Source: Saussurea involucrata (Eukaryota; Streptophyta; Magnoliopsida; Asterales; Asteraceae). Taken from it: a stretch of 64,000 nt of DNA. Every line of letters begins with the position of its first letter. Position 1 is the stretch's first letter. Of this stretch, positions 1-10,835 are shown one piece after another. Position numbers and translations under genes: made by a program. The notes under the pieces are model-generated. The model did not search any database, was not told the DNA's origin, and was given only the letters and a program-made list of their open reading frames with translations. The stretch is taken from contig CM066314.1 in assembly GCA_033807775.1 (NCBI GenBank), forward strand, positions 33,529,001-33,593,000, read 5' to 3'.

Positions 1-295
1 AGTTGAGACGATTGTTTGTCATATCAGGGAAACACGACTAGCAAACATTTACGACCAAGGGACATGGATGATGGTATATGAACTAGTACTTTTTTTTTGA
101 AGTATATGATATTCATATACGGCAAATGCAACAATTAAACTCACACACCGTCTTGGTTGATGTTTTGGAATTTTTGGTTGCTTGATGTTTTGAAATTTTT
201 GGTTGGTTGATGTTAAGAAACTTGAAAAATAGTAATGCTTTGGTTTATGATATTTAAGAAATATTCTACTTATGGTTGGTACATAATGTTCTCTT

Positions 296-300
<5 letters not shown>
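1..300. other. AT-rich intergenic sequence
   Basis: I see no coding potential, RNA gene or terminal repeat here. Short variants of a TTTTTGGTTG(C/G)TTGATGTT motif occur in tandem around 150-215. Confidence 0.5.

Positions 301-330
<30 letters not shown>
301..330. repeat. (AT)15 microsatellite
   Basis: Pure AT dinucleotide run directly against the left terminus of the MULE that starts at 332. A second AT run lies just beyond the element's right end at 7049-7093, so the element appears to have inserted into an AT microsatellite. The true target-site duplication cannot be read for that reason. Confidence 0.9.
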
Positions 331-331
<1 letters not shown>

Positions 332-335
<4 letters not shown>

Positions 336-385
336 TGGGTTCAAGGGAAAATCTCAAATAATTAGAAAACTAAAGAACACCCTTA
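332..385 (+). repeat. MULE-1 left terminal inverted repeat
   Basis: Starts GGGTTGGGTTCAAGGG. The reverse complement of 6971-7024 aligns with it almost without gaps through the ACTAAAGAACA segment. Confidence 0.88.
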
Positions 386-856
386 TAAACATTGATTCAA
401 CATGATCCAAAGGGTATTGTATATCATCAATTAAACTGATTAGAATTAATGAAAAGGGTATAAAGGTAATTTGAGAACTACATAGATATGGAAAATATAA
501 CAAACCTACAAATCGTTTCCTTATGGAGATCTTGTCGATGCATTCACACTTGCACAACCGATTGGGAAGATTCAACTCACATAATTCAGCAGAAATCAAG
601 ATCAAACAAGGGTAAGTTGAATCGAAATGGAATCAGTGGTAGAAAACGTAATTGGAGAATCCATTGATGGAGGAAATCTGAGCGAAGATGATGAACAGAT
701 TGATTGTGATTCAGAGAGAAACGAAGAACAAACAGGTAATCAATGTAATTCCTTATTCAAATCGAAATAAACGATATAGAAATTGTAGATATGATTACTA
801 GAATCCTTTATTCAATCACATGAAACCATCTGGGCAGAGATATCGTATGAACATGT

Positions 857-2045
857 CGATATGCACAAATGCATAGACGAGTGAAACTAAGAATTTATGT
901 TCTCACGAGTTTGAGATTGTGATTAAACTAAGGAATATACAATTTTCCTATGTGATTATGCAGAATCGTATGAATTTGAGTGATAATCCATTCAATAGTC
1001 GTATTCAATGGTTGCAGGTAGATATGCACAAATGCATAGATGAGTGAAACTAAGATTTTTTTTGGGAAAGGGGACGGAACCCCGAAAAAACTTTATTCAA
1101 AAAAGCAAAAGCAAAACAAGACTACGAGGGGCATACCCTAAGGGTTACAAAATAATTGTTTAGGGTATGTTTGGGATAGAGCCACAAAATTTTAACTCTA
1201 AAGACCAACAAAGGCATGCAAGCCCAAAACCTATTCTTAATGCACCACAAAAAGGAAAGGCCCAAACAATGGCAACATAAACTATTAGACCCCATCCAAA
1301 AAATATCCACATGGGTCCAACCATGAACAATCTCACGGTCCAATATCTTCAGAAACTTCCAATTGCTATTTGCATGGGCCCAGAAAATATAGACTTGCAA
1401 AACTTGCTCAACAACTTTTTCCAACGTGGACCAGTCTTCAGTTTTATACGTACCAAACATTCGGCCCATTTGATTCTGCTCATACCAAGCCCACGTCAAT
1501 TTAGCCTTTCCAGTGCTAAGAATAAACAGTCCACTTTCATAGGATTTATCATCTACATTACCAGCCCACCAGACACAAATTAAGCAACCTTCCTGGGCCC
1601 AAGTTCTTCCCAATAATAAATCCACCATATTAGCCCGAATTTCCAAAATATTTTGATCTCTCAATCCATCAAAATATTTTGGGTCAAAAAATGGGCCTCG
1701 TCATTATGAACAATTGCTATCTTCGCCCAACAATTTTGATCCTCCCTATTTCGATTCATCCATCTGCCCAGATAATAAAATAAACTAAGAATTTATGTTC
1801 TTATGAGATTGAGTTTGTTATTAAACTAATGAATATACAATTGTTCTATGTGATTATGCAGAATCTTATGAGTTTGAGTAATAATCCAAATGCATATTCA
1901 ATGGTTGCAGGTAGATATGCACAAATGCATAGACGAGTGAAATTAAGAATTTATGTTCTTAAGAGTTTGAGTTTGTTATTGAACTAATGAATATAGAATT
2001 ATCCTGTGTGATTATGCAAAATCATATGAGTTTGAGTGACAATTT
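857..2045 (+). repeat. About 160-bp tandem repeat (nearly 3 copies) in the first intron
   Basis: Copies begin with GATATGCACAAATGCATAGA near 859, 1021 and 1914 and run through GTGAAACTAAGAATTTATGTTC and an ATTATGCAGAATC block. Spacing is about 162 bp, and about 158 bp once the retroposon inside copy two is subtracted. Confidence 0.85.
1056..1781 (-). mobile_element. 5'-truncated non-LTR retroposon (LINE-like)
   Basis: A 726-bp insertion inside the second tandem repeat copy. It is flanked by the direct repeat AAACTAAGA (1047-1055 and 1782-1790). The other tandem copies give the empty site. A run of eight T at 1056-1063 is the poly-A tail of a minus-strand insertion. A 180-residue minus-strand ORF (1122-1664) is rich in W, C and aromatic residues, like the 3' end of plant LINE ORF2. 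I cannot assign a domain, so LINE is inferred from tail and target duplication. Confidence 0.75.
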
Positions 2046-3839
2046 GAACTAAATGGATCATATTATGAGTAATTTAAGATTCTACATGAATGCATTTGTG
2101 AATGATTGTACAACAAAAGATGGATAACATACACAATTGAATATTTTAGGTTGCTCTGTTCATCTAGTATGTTTTTTTTGTCATATATGCACATGTGATT
2201 ATATCTATTGAATGTTGGTATATGGTAAAAGGTTATGCATTTTATTTGACTATCTGTCTAACTACGCAGCCCGAGCAATTGAAATAGTTACTCGAAGAGG
2301 AACAACGTTTTGGATTCCAAGTGTGGAAGATTGTGTTATACCAAAAGTTGGATTGGTGTATGAGTCAATTGAAAGGGAGTTTGAAGTGTATACAACTTAT
2401 GCAGATATAGCGGGGTTCGAGGTTAGACGGGGAACACAAAACACTAAAAACAACGATATAATAAAGCTGAAATATCTTATGTGTAGTAGGTCAGGGAACC
2501 AAGAGACGTACAAGTTGACACGATGAATGGGAAACCGGATAAGAAGAAGCGAAACATGAGTTTTAAAAAAACCGGGTGTATGGCGTGCATAAAGTTTAAA
2601 CTTGTTCTCGGCACATCATCGTATAGAATATACAGATTTGAAGATAAGCACAATCACCCGTTGATCCCTCCACAACATATGCATCTTACACGCAAGAGCA
2701 GACAATTACTATTTTGTGATAGAGAAGTAATCAAAATATGTGCAACACAAAAACTTGGAGTATCAAAGACTCATATAGATTATGGATACCTATTCATTTG
2801 ATGCTGCAATGGATAAACAACGACACGATCAGTCCATCCTTGACCATAAGACAGCAACGGCGTCACCTACCTTGAAGACCCCACTAGCAATGGAGCAGAA
2901 TGCAAGTATGGTGTACACCTGTGACATATTCATCTTAGTTCAGAAGCAAATACATGATTCAATTTGGACATGTTCAATCACAAATCAACATTCGGAAGAC
3001 GGGACAGAGGTGTCAACTGTGACAGAAAGTACAGATATTGAAGTGAACGAAAATGAAGATGATACAAATGCCACCAACATTCCAAGAGAATTCACATACA
3101 AGGTATGATATATTAGTTGTAATTAAAGTTTCTAATTTTTTTTCGAAATTCTCAGGTGATTGATAGAAATGCATGTGTGAATATTGCAAAGGATTATAAG
3201 CATTGCATAAGAAATTGACAAAAAAATTCCCACCTTGTAGGTTGTACTGCAGAAGAGTAATGAGACAATATAATGTACTTGCTTACACTTTGTGTTGCAT
3301 GGGATTTTATGTCGTCATATATTTTGTGTGTTGAGGCGTCATAAATTTCAAAAAATACCAGAGAAATACATACTAAAACGGTGGACAAGAGATTTAATAC
3401 CCACAAAACTCTTGATGAAGAGGATATGGTCGGGCGGAACGAATGAGAAACGGACAAAACTTGTGCATGAAGGCAGAGCGGCATTCGACCATTGTATAAG
3501 TATGTTAAGTAATAATGATGATAAGTTGGAAGAATATGTGAAGCAACTAGTTGAGTTGAAAAAGGAAATTGATGCTAGTATGCCTTCTCAAACTGTTCAG
3601 AACAAGGATATCTTGATGGAATCAATTGTTGGTGTTTCAAAGCCTGATGTTATTGACATACAGAACCCAACAAGAATACAAAACAAAGGATGTGGAACTG
3701 GAAAAAGGTTGAAGAGCAGGGTTGAGAAAGCTATATTTGAGAATAACAAACCAAAGAGGCTATGTAGAAGGTGTAAGGAAATGGGAAGGCATGATTCTAG
3801 GAATTGTCCTTTGAAAAATAAGGCAGATGAGTAGTATAA

Positions 3840-4470
3840 CTCTAGTATCAGTTTAGTTACTATAAATATAAGTTTCAACAACATTAGAATCCTGACATAC
3901 ATTTGGTTGAGCATTGGTTTTATTGAATTGTGTTAATTTTTTTTACCGTGAAAACAAAGATATATAATTTTTTTCGATTGATGAATTGATGTAGTATTTT
4001 TAACCATTGGTGCCTGTTATTATTTTGAATCTTACTTTGATTATGCACAATATGTTATGCATTAGACCATTTAAGTGCATGGTATGCACAAGTGCATGGT
4101 ATACACAAGATATTTGAAAAATCGGTTTTAAATTGTCAAGTTGCAGATACTTAGTGTCCAAGACTAGATGCTTTATGCCCAATCATTCCGGATAACGCTT
4201 GCATGCACAAGTGCACGTCATGAATAAGTGCACGTCATGAGGAGAGAACTACATCCACCATGCATATTCGGACATGAGCAAAACATAGTGCAAACGTAAT
4301 GGAAATAAATTAAACTTAAAACAAAGATGCAAGCGAGAATCTACAAAAGTAGCATAATATAAACATCAAAAATATCGTTTAAGTATCAACAACACAAAAA
4401 TCCTAATATATCGTTTCAGTATCAACAACACAACATATCATAATCCAAAAAAACATGTTCCTATTCAACA
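3840..4470. other. Non-coding spacer between the two MULE-1 genes
   Basis: AT-rich and without coding potential. It contains repeated palindrome-like motifs of the TGCACAAGTGCA(T/C) type near 4075-4100 and 4203-4240, which recur elsewhere in MULE-1. Confidence 0.6.
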
Positions 4471-4471
4471 A

Positions 4472-6514
4472 CTATTGTAGAAAACGCTTCTCCCTTTCTT
4501 TAAATGTAGCAAGAGCATTTTGCATTATAGCCTTTTGAGCATCATGATCAATTCCATCAAAATCATCCGCCAAAGAGATTATTTTAGCCCGATGAATATT
4601 CAACTCAGATAACAGAATCTTTGCAGCGTATTTGTACCGCAAATGCGTCAACTGCACATGTTGATTAGGCGACTCGTTATCTAACCCACAATCCCACTGA
4701 CTAACAGACTGATCCATGTATGTTTCCATGTGATGCATTACAAAGACGCCACAGTCTCTAGTATTCTCAGATGTGCGCCACTTCATTTTCAGCCTAACCA
4801 GATTACACTTGTCGATGGCATTGGCCTTTCTATGAGATACGAGATGTAGATATTCCACAAACATAGTTTTCTACAATTAAAAATAACAAATAATTAGCAA
4901 AACTAAACATTATTTGGAAAAATGTTAATGATGCATATACTAGTCTGGATATGCATTATATAAATAAGTATGAATAACCATTCAACTTGTTAGGTACTCA
5001 CCAATAATGAAGGATTAGCTCCATACTTGTTTCGATTGGAACATCAACAGAAAGATTGACTATTACAAGAAATGCAGCTCTCTTCAAGTTGAAGCAAAAC
5101 AAATAGCAATGTTCAACTTCAACAATTGGAAAGAAAACCTGTTAAAATAGAATAAATATAAAGACCTTAGAAACAACAAATTAACATCCATATTAAAAAA
5201 AATGATTAGAGCGAAACAACTCACAAAATCAATGTTGTTGAAAGAAAGAGACTCTTGGTGCGTGGCCATAGCTTGAGTTATATTAACATAAAAATTTCCA
5301 TATCTATCAGTATCACTCATATCACCAGATCTAATGTCACTTGTCTAAATAAATGATAAAACATATAAGTTAAAACTAATAACGACTTAACAAAGTACAT
5401 CATAACAATTTAATAAAAATTTGCAACATAATTAGACAAACCATAATTGATGTATGCAAAAAGTATCGACTCAGGAGCCTTATACATTTCTTCATGGTTG
5501 AGCAACACACTCCATGTGTCAAGGACATTGGCAAAAACCTAGGCCCCAGGTATTAGGCTTTCCATTGTAACGCGATAAGCGATGGAACCAAATCCAGTCT
5601 CAAACACATGGTCACTAACATTGTAACAAGTGTAGTAATTAATAGATAAATATGTAGATAGAAAACTAAAAAAACAAATTGTATTCATTGTTCTATTGAC
5701 AAAAACATTCATGCACTTGTGCATGGCATGTACTTGTGCATGCCATTCACTTGTGCATGATGTGTAAAACCGTATTGCTTTCATAACATGTAAAATAATA
5801 TGCAACACATTAAAATCAATAATGAATCGGAGAATTGTTGTACTTACTAAATGTCGCCCATCATTGCGAACAATGATCTTGAAATCTTGAGCTCTACGGC
5901 GGTGAGTTTGGCATCAACACTAACATGCCTCCTTACATATGGTGAACATAGGACAACAACAACTTTGCAAACCCGTTTCCCCTCTTCAACCTATTGAAGA
6001 TCATCCTTCTCCATCACCTCGTCCACTTTTCCTGTGCGTATTACATCATCCATCTGTTGGGTAAAGTTCATGGAGAAATCGAGAACCTGCAATGAATGAG
6101 TGTTCTTCAAATTTTATTACACATATTTGTAAATTTTAATAAGATAACCAAGTATGTCCGGGAAATTGAAAAACTATGTTGGTCTGTCTACATTTCGTTC
6201 CACAATGGTTGGAGTCTTACAATTGGAGTCAGAACTTTACTAGTAACAGGAGTAACTGTATCAAAGCCTCCTTCCGTTTCCTTTCCTTTACGCCTCTCAT
6301 ACTTTTTGGTGATCTCTTTAACAGACACAACCATTCTGTCATTAGACGGACCTCCGACATTCTCAGTCACTTCTTCAGAAACATTGGGTCCAGTTAGTTT
6401 TGATCTCCATTTGTTAAGCTCCTCATTTTGGGGAAATAAATCAAGTCCTTGGTTGACATAAGACAAGATGTTAGCTTTTAGTTCTTCCATCTCCTGATAC
6501 TTTGCCTCAACCAA
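4472..6514 (-). pseudogene. ULP1-like (C48) cysteine protease gene of MULE-1
   Basis: C48 proteases of this class are relatives of SUMO proteases. Read on the minus strand, the 5' part (6514-6188) is a charged, helix-prone segment. The middle (about 6085-5480) shows pieces typical of the ULP1-like proteins carried by plant MULEs, such as SPYVRRHVSV, then HVFETGFGSIA and VLDTWSVLLNHEE. The C-terminal exon (4864-4472) has TRDCGVFVMHHMETY, where the Cys in DCGVF is the expected catalytic nucleophile. I could not place the catalytic His and Asp with confidence. In-frame stops (for example near 5558 and 5990) and missing segments mark it as decayed. It converges on the FAR1-like gene, the tail-to-tail layout expected for this MULE class. 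Confidence 0.75.
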
Positions 6515-6970
6515 ACCAATGAACCCCTGTCAAATGTTATACCAATTACTAAATATAATCAATAAAAAATTTGACATTCACAAGTGTGTAATGTCCATAT
6601 AACACACAGAGTTAGAAAATAACAGTGTGTATTTGTAAAAGATGCACAAGTGAATGTCATGCACAAGTGAATGTCATGCACAAAATAACATGTTATCCAC
6701 AAAATGCATGTTTGACGGAAGAAGAATCGACTGAGACCCGTTTGATTGAAGGAGAATCAGTTGAGACCCTTTGGAAGGAGAATCGATTGCTGTAGGATAG
6801 TAGAAGGACGATGATTATGGCTGAAAATCGGGATATGGAATCGAGGGTAGCTCTATTCCAATTTTACCCCAATGCAGCGTAAGTGAATATGAAATATACC
6901 CTTAACTTTGATTTATTTACAAAATTGCCATTAAGAATATTAACCCTTGATTTGTCATATCCTATGTCTA

Positions 6971-7023
6971 TAAAGTTGTTCTTTAGTTTTCTAATTATTT
7001 GAGGTTTTCCCTTGAACCTCCCC

Positions 7024-7024
<1 letters not shown>
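6971..7024 (-). repeat. MULE-1 right terminal inverted repeat
   Basis: Ends CCCTTGAACCTCCCC on the plus strand, the inverted counterpart of 332-385. It is followed by a (TC)n then (TA)n compound microsatellite. Confidence 0.88.

Positions 7025-7093
<69 letters not shown>
7025..7093. repeat. (TC)n-(TA)n compound microsatellite
   Basis: About 20 bases of TC repeat followed by about 45 bases of TA repeat, directly outside the right end of MULE-1. Confidence 0.9.
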
Positions 7094-7096
<3 letters not shown>

Positions 7097-7599
7097 AGTT
7101 GTTTATATGTTTCACTTGGGAATGCAGTAACACATGGTCAATTCTTTAATAGTTGACAAAAAAATGCCATTTTTTCCTATCACATGTTCAATATGTGATT
7201 CAATGATAGTGTTAAATTATAACAATGTATATGGTTTTAAATTATTAAAATATAACACAGACAACAAATATGATTTAACATCATCAAATGTATCACATAT
7301 TATAAGAAAACAAACAATCAAATGTATCACTGAATCACATGATCCATTTGTTTTCAAATATGGCTTAACTCTTAGTTGCAACCATCTGTATCATACACAG
7401 AATACATGTACCACAAGTAGATATAGATAGGATATATTTCAACCTTAACACAGTTAAACCAAATCAACTAGATAAAATCTGAAATAATAACTTAAACATC
7501 CGGAAGACCAACGTAAATCATTAACATAATACTAACGCACAAAATCAAACACTACCACCAAAAAAATGATAGACAATTGCAAACAAATAACTAAAAAGC

Positions 7600-7960
7600 C
7601 CGTAAACATTCTGATTTTTCTTCACCGAACAATTACGGATATCATGATTTGCAAGCATATTACATCCGCGACATAACCTCTTTGGTTGCTACTCTTCACC
7701 TTGGCTTTCTCGGCAGCACCAACCATTCTTTTAGACGTCCCACACCCTTTGTTTCTTATGCCGGTTGGGGGGGGGGGGGGGGGGGGTTTGTATATCAACA
7801 TTATCAGGTCGTGGAAACCCAAGGATTTGCTTTGGATTTGCTTTATTCCCTGTTCTTTACGTTTCATCGATGGTTCATATGTCCTTTCTTTGGCTAATAT
7901 GTCCCTCAATTCTTTAATAGTTGACAAAAATGATGCCATTTTACCTTGTCATCTCTTAAG
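7600..7960 (-). pseudogene. Second FAR1-like C-terminal fragment
   Basis: Read on the minus strand, this piece has a polyproline run, then IRNKGCGTSKRMVGAAEKA and, after a frameshift, a zinc-knuckle-like CRGCNMLANHDIRNC. That order matches the C-terminus of the FAR1-like gene in MULE-1 (IQNKGCGTGKR followed by CRRCKEMGRHDSRNC). It is a separate, partly deleted relative. The polyproline run is encoded by a 20-G tract on the plus strand, which has probably expanded. No terminal inverted repeats are visible around it. Confidence 0.75.
7767..7786 (+). repeat. 20-base G homopolymer
   Basis: Uninterrupted run of twenty G. It encodes the polyproline stretch of the FAR1-like fragment on the other strand and could form a G-quadruplex. 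Its length may also be affected by sequencing error. Confidence 0.85.
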
Positions 7961-8149
7961 ATATCCAACGCAAATGGAATAATCATTAATCAAAAGAGTA
8001 TGTGGAAGATGAGTAATGGAGTATATACCAAGGTTTCTAGACAAAAATAGTTTTTAGATATTAGTACTAGATAAATAAATAAAACTTGGAGATATAATAA
8101 ACAATACTATAAAATGAAAGACCAATTAACTTTTGACAAGTTTTATTGT

Positions 8150-8356
8150 TCAATATAATTAATTGATACATATTTGGGCCCTTAATATAATGTTAAATTC
8201 TTTTTGGGTCCTATTATATATTGATTTTTTTTTATGTTTTTTATTTACAATTTTTTTTAACAACTATTATATATTGTATATTTAAAGAATTTGGGCCCCT
8301 ATTTCTTTTGGCCCTGGGCGTACGCCCGACCCGCCCTCCCCCAGGGACGGCCCTGA
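8150..8356 (-). mobile_element. hAT-like terminal fragment
   Basis: The minus strand begins CAGGGCCGTCCCTGGGGG and is followed by GGGCGTACGCCCAGGGCC and an AAATTTGGGCCC-like AT-rich stretch. This is a common plant hAT-type end. I could not find the opposite end, so this is a fragment or a copy whose partner end has decayed. Confidence 0.5.
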
Positions 8357-8387
8357 TGGAAAACAAAAAGATGTATTCGACAAACAG

Positions 8388-8487
8388 AGAAAACAAGCAA
8401 CATATAGACGAGGATGGATTCGACCAGAAATAGAGAAAACAAGCAACATATAGACGAGGACGAATTCGACCAGAAATAGAGAAAACG
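8388..8487 (+). repeat. 46-bp tandem duplication
   Basis: Two copies of a 46-bp unit that starts AGAAAACAAGCAACATATAG, with a short third start at 8480. Only two or three base differences separate the copies. Confidence 0.85.
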
Positions 8488-8723
8488 GGGTACCTGGTCG
8501 ATTTGAAACACCTTGATGGAGAGGATGGAGCCGATAATGGAGGAGGCGAGAATCGAACGTACCTCTCTAAGTGAATTAGAGGTTAGGTTTTCTCCTTTTG
8601 GTTCAGATGAGATTTAGAGATTTGACCCTATGAAAAATAAAAATAAACAAACACCTGAAGTTAAGAAGGTTAAGAGAAGAGGGCTAAAAAAGTGTTGAAA
8701 CAAAGAAAACAAACAGGGCCTTA

Positions 8724-9114
8724 GGGGGTGTTTGGATGTGCGGTATAAAACTGCTTATTGACTTATTGGCTTTTCAAGAAGCCAATAAGTTAAAATTAAT
8801 GTTTGGCAAACTCAAAAGCACTTTTAAAACTCCTTTTTGATTAACTTGAAAACGCCATTTTGAAGAAGTCACAAATTCCTGACTTTTTGATCCCAAAAGT
8901 GCTTTTTGATTCAAAAAGCCATTTTTGTTAACTAAAAAAAGCCAAACACTTTTTTAAAAAATAACTTATTGACTTATTGGTTTTTCCTACCACAAAAGCT
9001 AATCCAAACACTTTTTTAAAAACTCATTTTTCCACCACCATAAGTCAATAAACACTTTTGGCCAAAAGCACTTTTGAAACTAAAAAGCACTCCCAAACAC
9101 CCCCTTAGAGTGAG
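8724..9114. mobile_element. Tourist-like MITE (PIF/Harbinger type)
   Basis: 391 bp with terminal inverted repeats GGGGGTGTTTGG and a 3-bp TTA target duplication (8721-8723, 9115-9117). Internal sequence is palindrome-rich (AGTCAATAAG, AAAAGTGCTTTT). It has no coding potential. Confidence 0.88.
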
Positions 9115-9544
9115 AGGCGTTTTTTTTCCTTTCAGTCGTTTTTAGAGATTTAAAAGATAAGTTATATTATATCAGCAATTTTTAAACTAACATTCTCTCT
9201 CTATCTACCCTCACTATTTTCCGGTGAAGCTCCATTCTCCGGCATCAATTTTTTGACATTCCCGTTATTTCTTGTGAACCTCCCCAAACACCTCTTTCTT
9301 TCCCCCCTTGTTTAGTTATTTCATCTCCCCCCTCTCTCTATCTCTAACAAGTGATGTTGTTGGAGCCAAAAGCCAAAACCAAACCTTTGGATTTCATGTT
9401 TAAGAATGGCACACCAAATTCTAAAAAACAAATTATACCCAATCATTGTGAACAACAAAATCAGAATCAAGTCAATGAAGCGTTAAAAACTGAAGGATAC
9501 GATGGTGATGTGAAGATTTCAAAAGTTAGATCAAAGAAGACGAT

Positions 9545-9775
9545 GGTGTTGGTGATGGTATAAAAAACGTGATCGAAGAAGATGATAGTGATGAAGATGG
9601 TTTAAGAATCCGGATCGACGAAGATGATGGTGATGAAGATGGTTTAAGAAACCAGATCGGAGAAAACGATGGTGATGGCAATGCGTTTTTCAGATTTCAG
9701 ATCAAAGAAGACGATGGTGATGGTGATAGTGATGGTTTCAAAAACCAGATCGAAAGACGACGGTGATGGTTTCAG
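9545..9775 (+). repeat. GAT-rich minisatellite, copy A
   Basis: About five imperfect units of roughly 40-45 bp of the form GGTTTAAGAAACCAGATCGA followed by AGAAGATGATGGTGATG. In one frame it reads as acidic DGDEDGL-type peptide. The same block occurs at 49495-49720 and 54870-55120. Frames differ and stops intervene between copies, so I treat it as a repeat and not a gene. Confidence 0.75.
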
Positions 9776-9966
9776 ATCTATCTCCAAGGCGCTTAGGGAG
9801 CCGATTAATAGAGGGAGGCAATGTATGCTTTAACCGAGGAAGAAGGTGATGCGACAAGAAGAAGGTGGAGGTGTGCCGTCGACGGTGGAATGAACCGAGG
9901 GGAATGGGAGCCACATGGGGTTTCAAACGGGGCCATTGGAGTTTCCTGTGTGTGTATATTATAGAC

Positions 9967-10267
9967 TTATCAGAATCAAATAAATTGGCCCAAATCACTT
10001 GCTAAGATGCCCCAATGCGTTACAAAATTTAGATTCAGCTAAGGATCCAATCAGAGGCATAACTGGAACAATAGTATCAAGTTCCACCACGATTTTGAAT
10101 TAGAAGAGAGATTTCAAGAAATGGCATATTATTCACTCAATCAATAACCGAGCCGGATTACGTGATCATAAGAGATTTTCCTTTTCTATTGATTCCTATG
10201 GATTGGATCCAAAACAATTCTTGCATGGGATATTCAACTCCAGGTATGAATGGAAAACGACAATAAA
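9967..10267 (+). other. Nuclear plastid DNA insertion with ycf2 fragment
   Basis: Copies B and C of the repeat run from the TGTGTATATTATA block straight into the (G/A)GACAACTTC block, while copy A has about 300 extra bases between them. From about 10085 this insert closely follows plastid ycf2: it encodes FELEERFQEMA, then an ATAACCGAGCCGGAT block and a SIDSYGLDPKQFLHGIFNSR-like stretch. Indels and stops break the frame, so it is an old, dead copy. The first 115 bases may come from another part of the plastid genome; I could not place them. Confidence 0.75.
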
Positions 10268-10550
10268 GACAACTTCCCACATTCTTCATTTCTCCGATCA
10301 CGCGGACCTTACCATAAGAACACACAAGGACGAACCAGTGAACCAACCATCAATGTTTTTGTTCAAACATTGTATCCATAATCTTCGATGAACCCCGCAA
10401 TTTAAGTAACCAGAACAGATTTAGATTTTATCTTCTCCAAAGAACCCCGTCGATCACCATCTCTACACACATAGAAATGCGTACACATATGTTGATAATT
10501 TCACGCACACACATACATAGATGAGATAACCATAAATAGTTGGATTGATG

Positions 10551-10835
10551 CACTACAAAACAAATGACTTTTACACATAAAATTTACCTAGAGAAATTTC
10601 TGTCGGTTATTACCCACGAATTACCCAAAAAATACCAATGGTTTGGGAGAATCCGATCTTTTTCGAGAAAATACTCATGGATCACCCGGAGAATCCCTGT
10701 GTAATCTGTCACTGATTTGCGTTACCCACATAAAATTTACCCACCAACTTTTGTGACGGTTTTGTGACGAGCCATCTTTTAGCGACAGATTTCGCATGGA
10801 AAATTTCGTAGGCAAAAGTCTTTCGTTTAGTAGTG
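10551..10835. mobile_element. CACTA-type MITE
   Basis: 285 bp. The ends are CACTACAAAACAAATGAC and its inverse (plus strand ends GTCTTTCGTTTAGTAGTG). The 3-bp duplication ATG flanks it (10548-10550, 10836-10838). Copies B and C show the uninterrupted GATGGTGA site. A relative lies at 42773-42994. Confidence 0.88.

Larger units (their letters stand above)
627..3834 (+). pseudogene. FAR1/FHY3-related (mudrA-like) gene lacking the transposase core
   Basis: FAR1/FHY3 proteins are transposase-derived nuclear factors with a WRKY-GCM1 type DNA-binding domain, a MULE DDE domain and a SWIM zinc finger. A short acidic first exon (ATG at 627, splice donor after 735) fits the usual N-terminus. Then come the FAR1 DNA-binding domain (about 2285-2780, with KHNHPL near its end), a C-terminal stretch (2782-3102, FDAAMDKQRHD), a probable small intron (3103-3153), a SWIM-like segment (LCRHIFCVLRRHKF, about 3300) and a zinc knuckle (CRRCKEMGRHDSRNCP, about 3760-3810). 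The FAR1 domain runs almost straight into the C-terminal part near 2780, so the roughly 300-residue catalytic DDE domain is deleted. There are also frame breaks at 2520, 2790 and 3110-3290. It could not be a working transposase. A retroposon sits in its first intron. Confidence 0.8.
332..7024. mobile_element. Mutator-like element carrying FAR1-like and ULP1-like genes (MULE-1)
   Basis: The ends at 332-385 and 6971-7024 are inverted repeats that match over most of about 54 bp; the core TTCAAGGGAAAA(T/C)CTCAAATA is shared. Weaker similarity continues about 100 bp inward. Inside are a plus-strand FAR1/FHY3-type gene (627-3834) and a converging minus-strand gene ending in a C48 (ULP1-like) peptidase motif (4472-6514). 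MULEs that combine a mudrA/FAR1-type gene with a ULP1-like gene are an established plant class (Kaonashi-type). Both genes are broken and the DDE transposase core is absent, so this copy cannot move by itself. The flanks are AT repeat on both sides, with a TC run just outside the right end. Confidence 0.85.

Noticed and set aside
1311..1583. 90-residue plus-strand ORF
   Set aside because: Antisense to the retroposon ORF and without recognisable domains.
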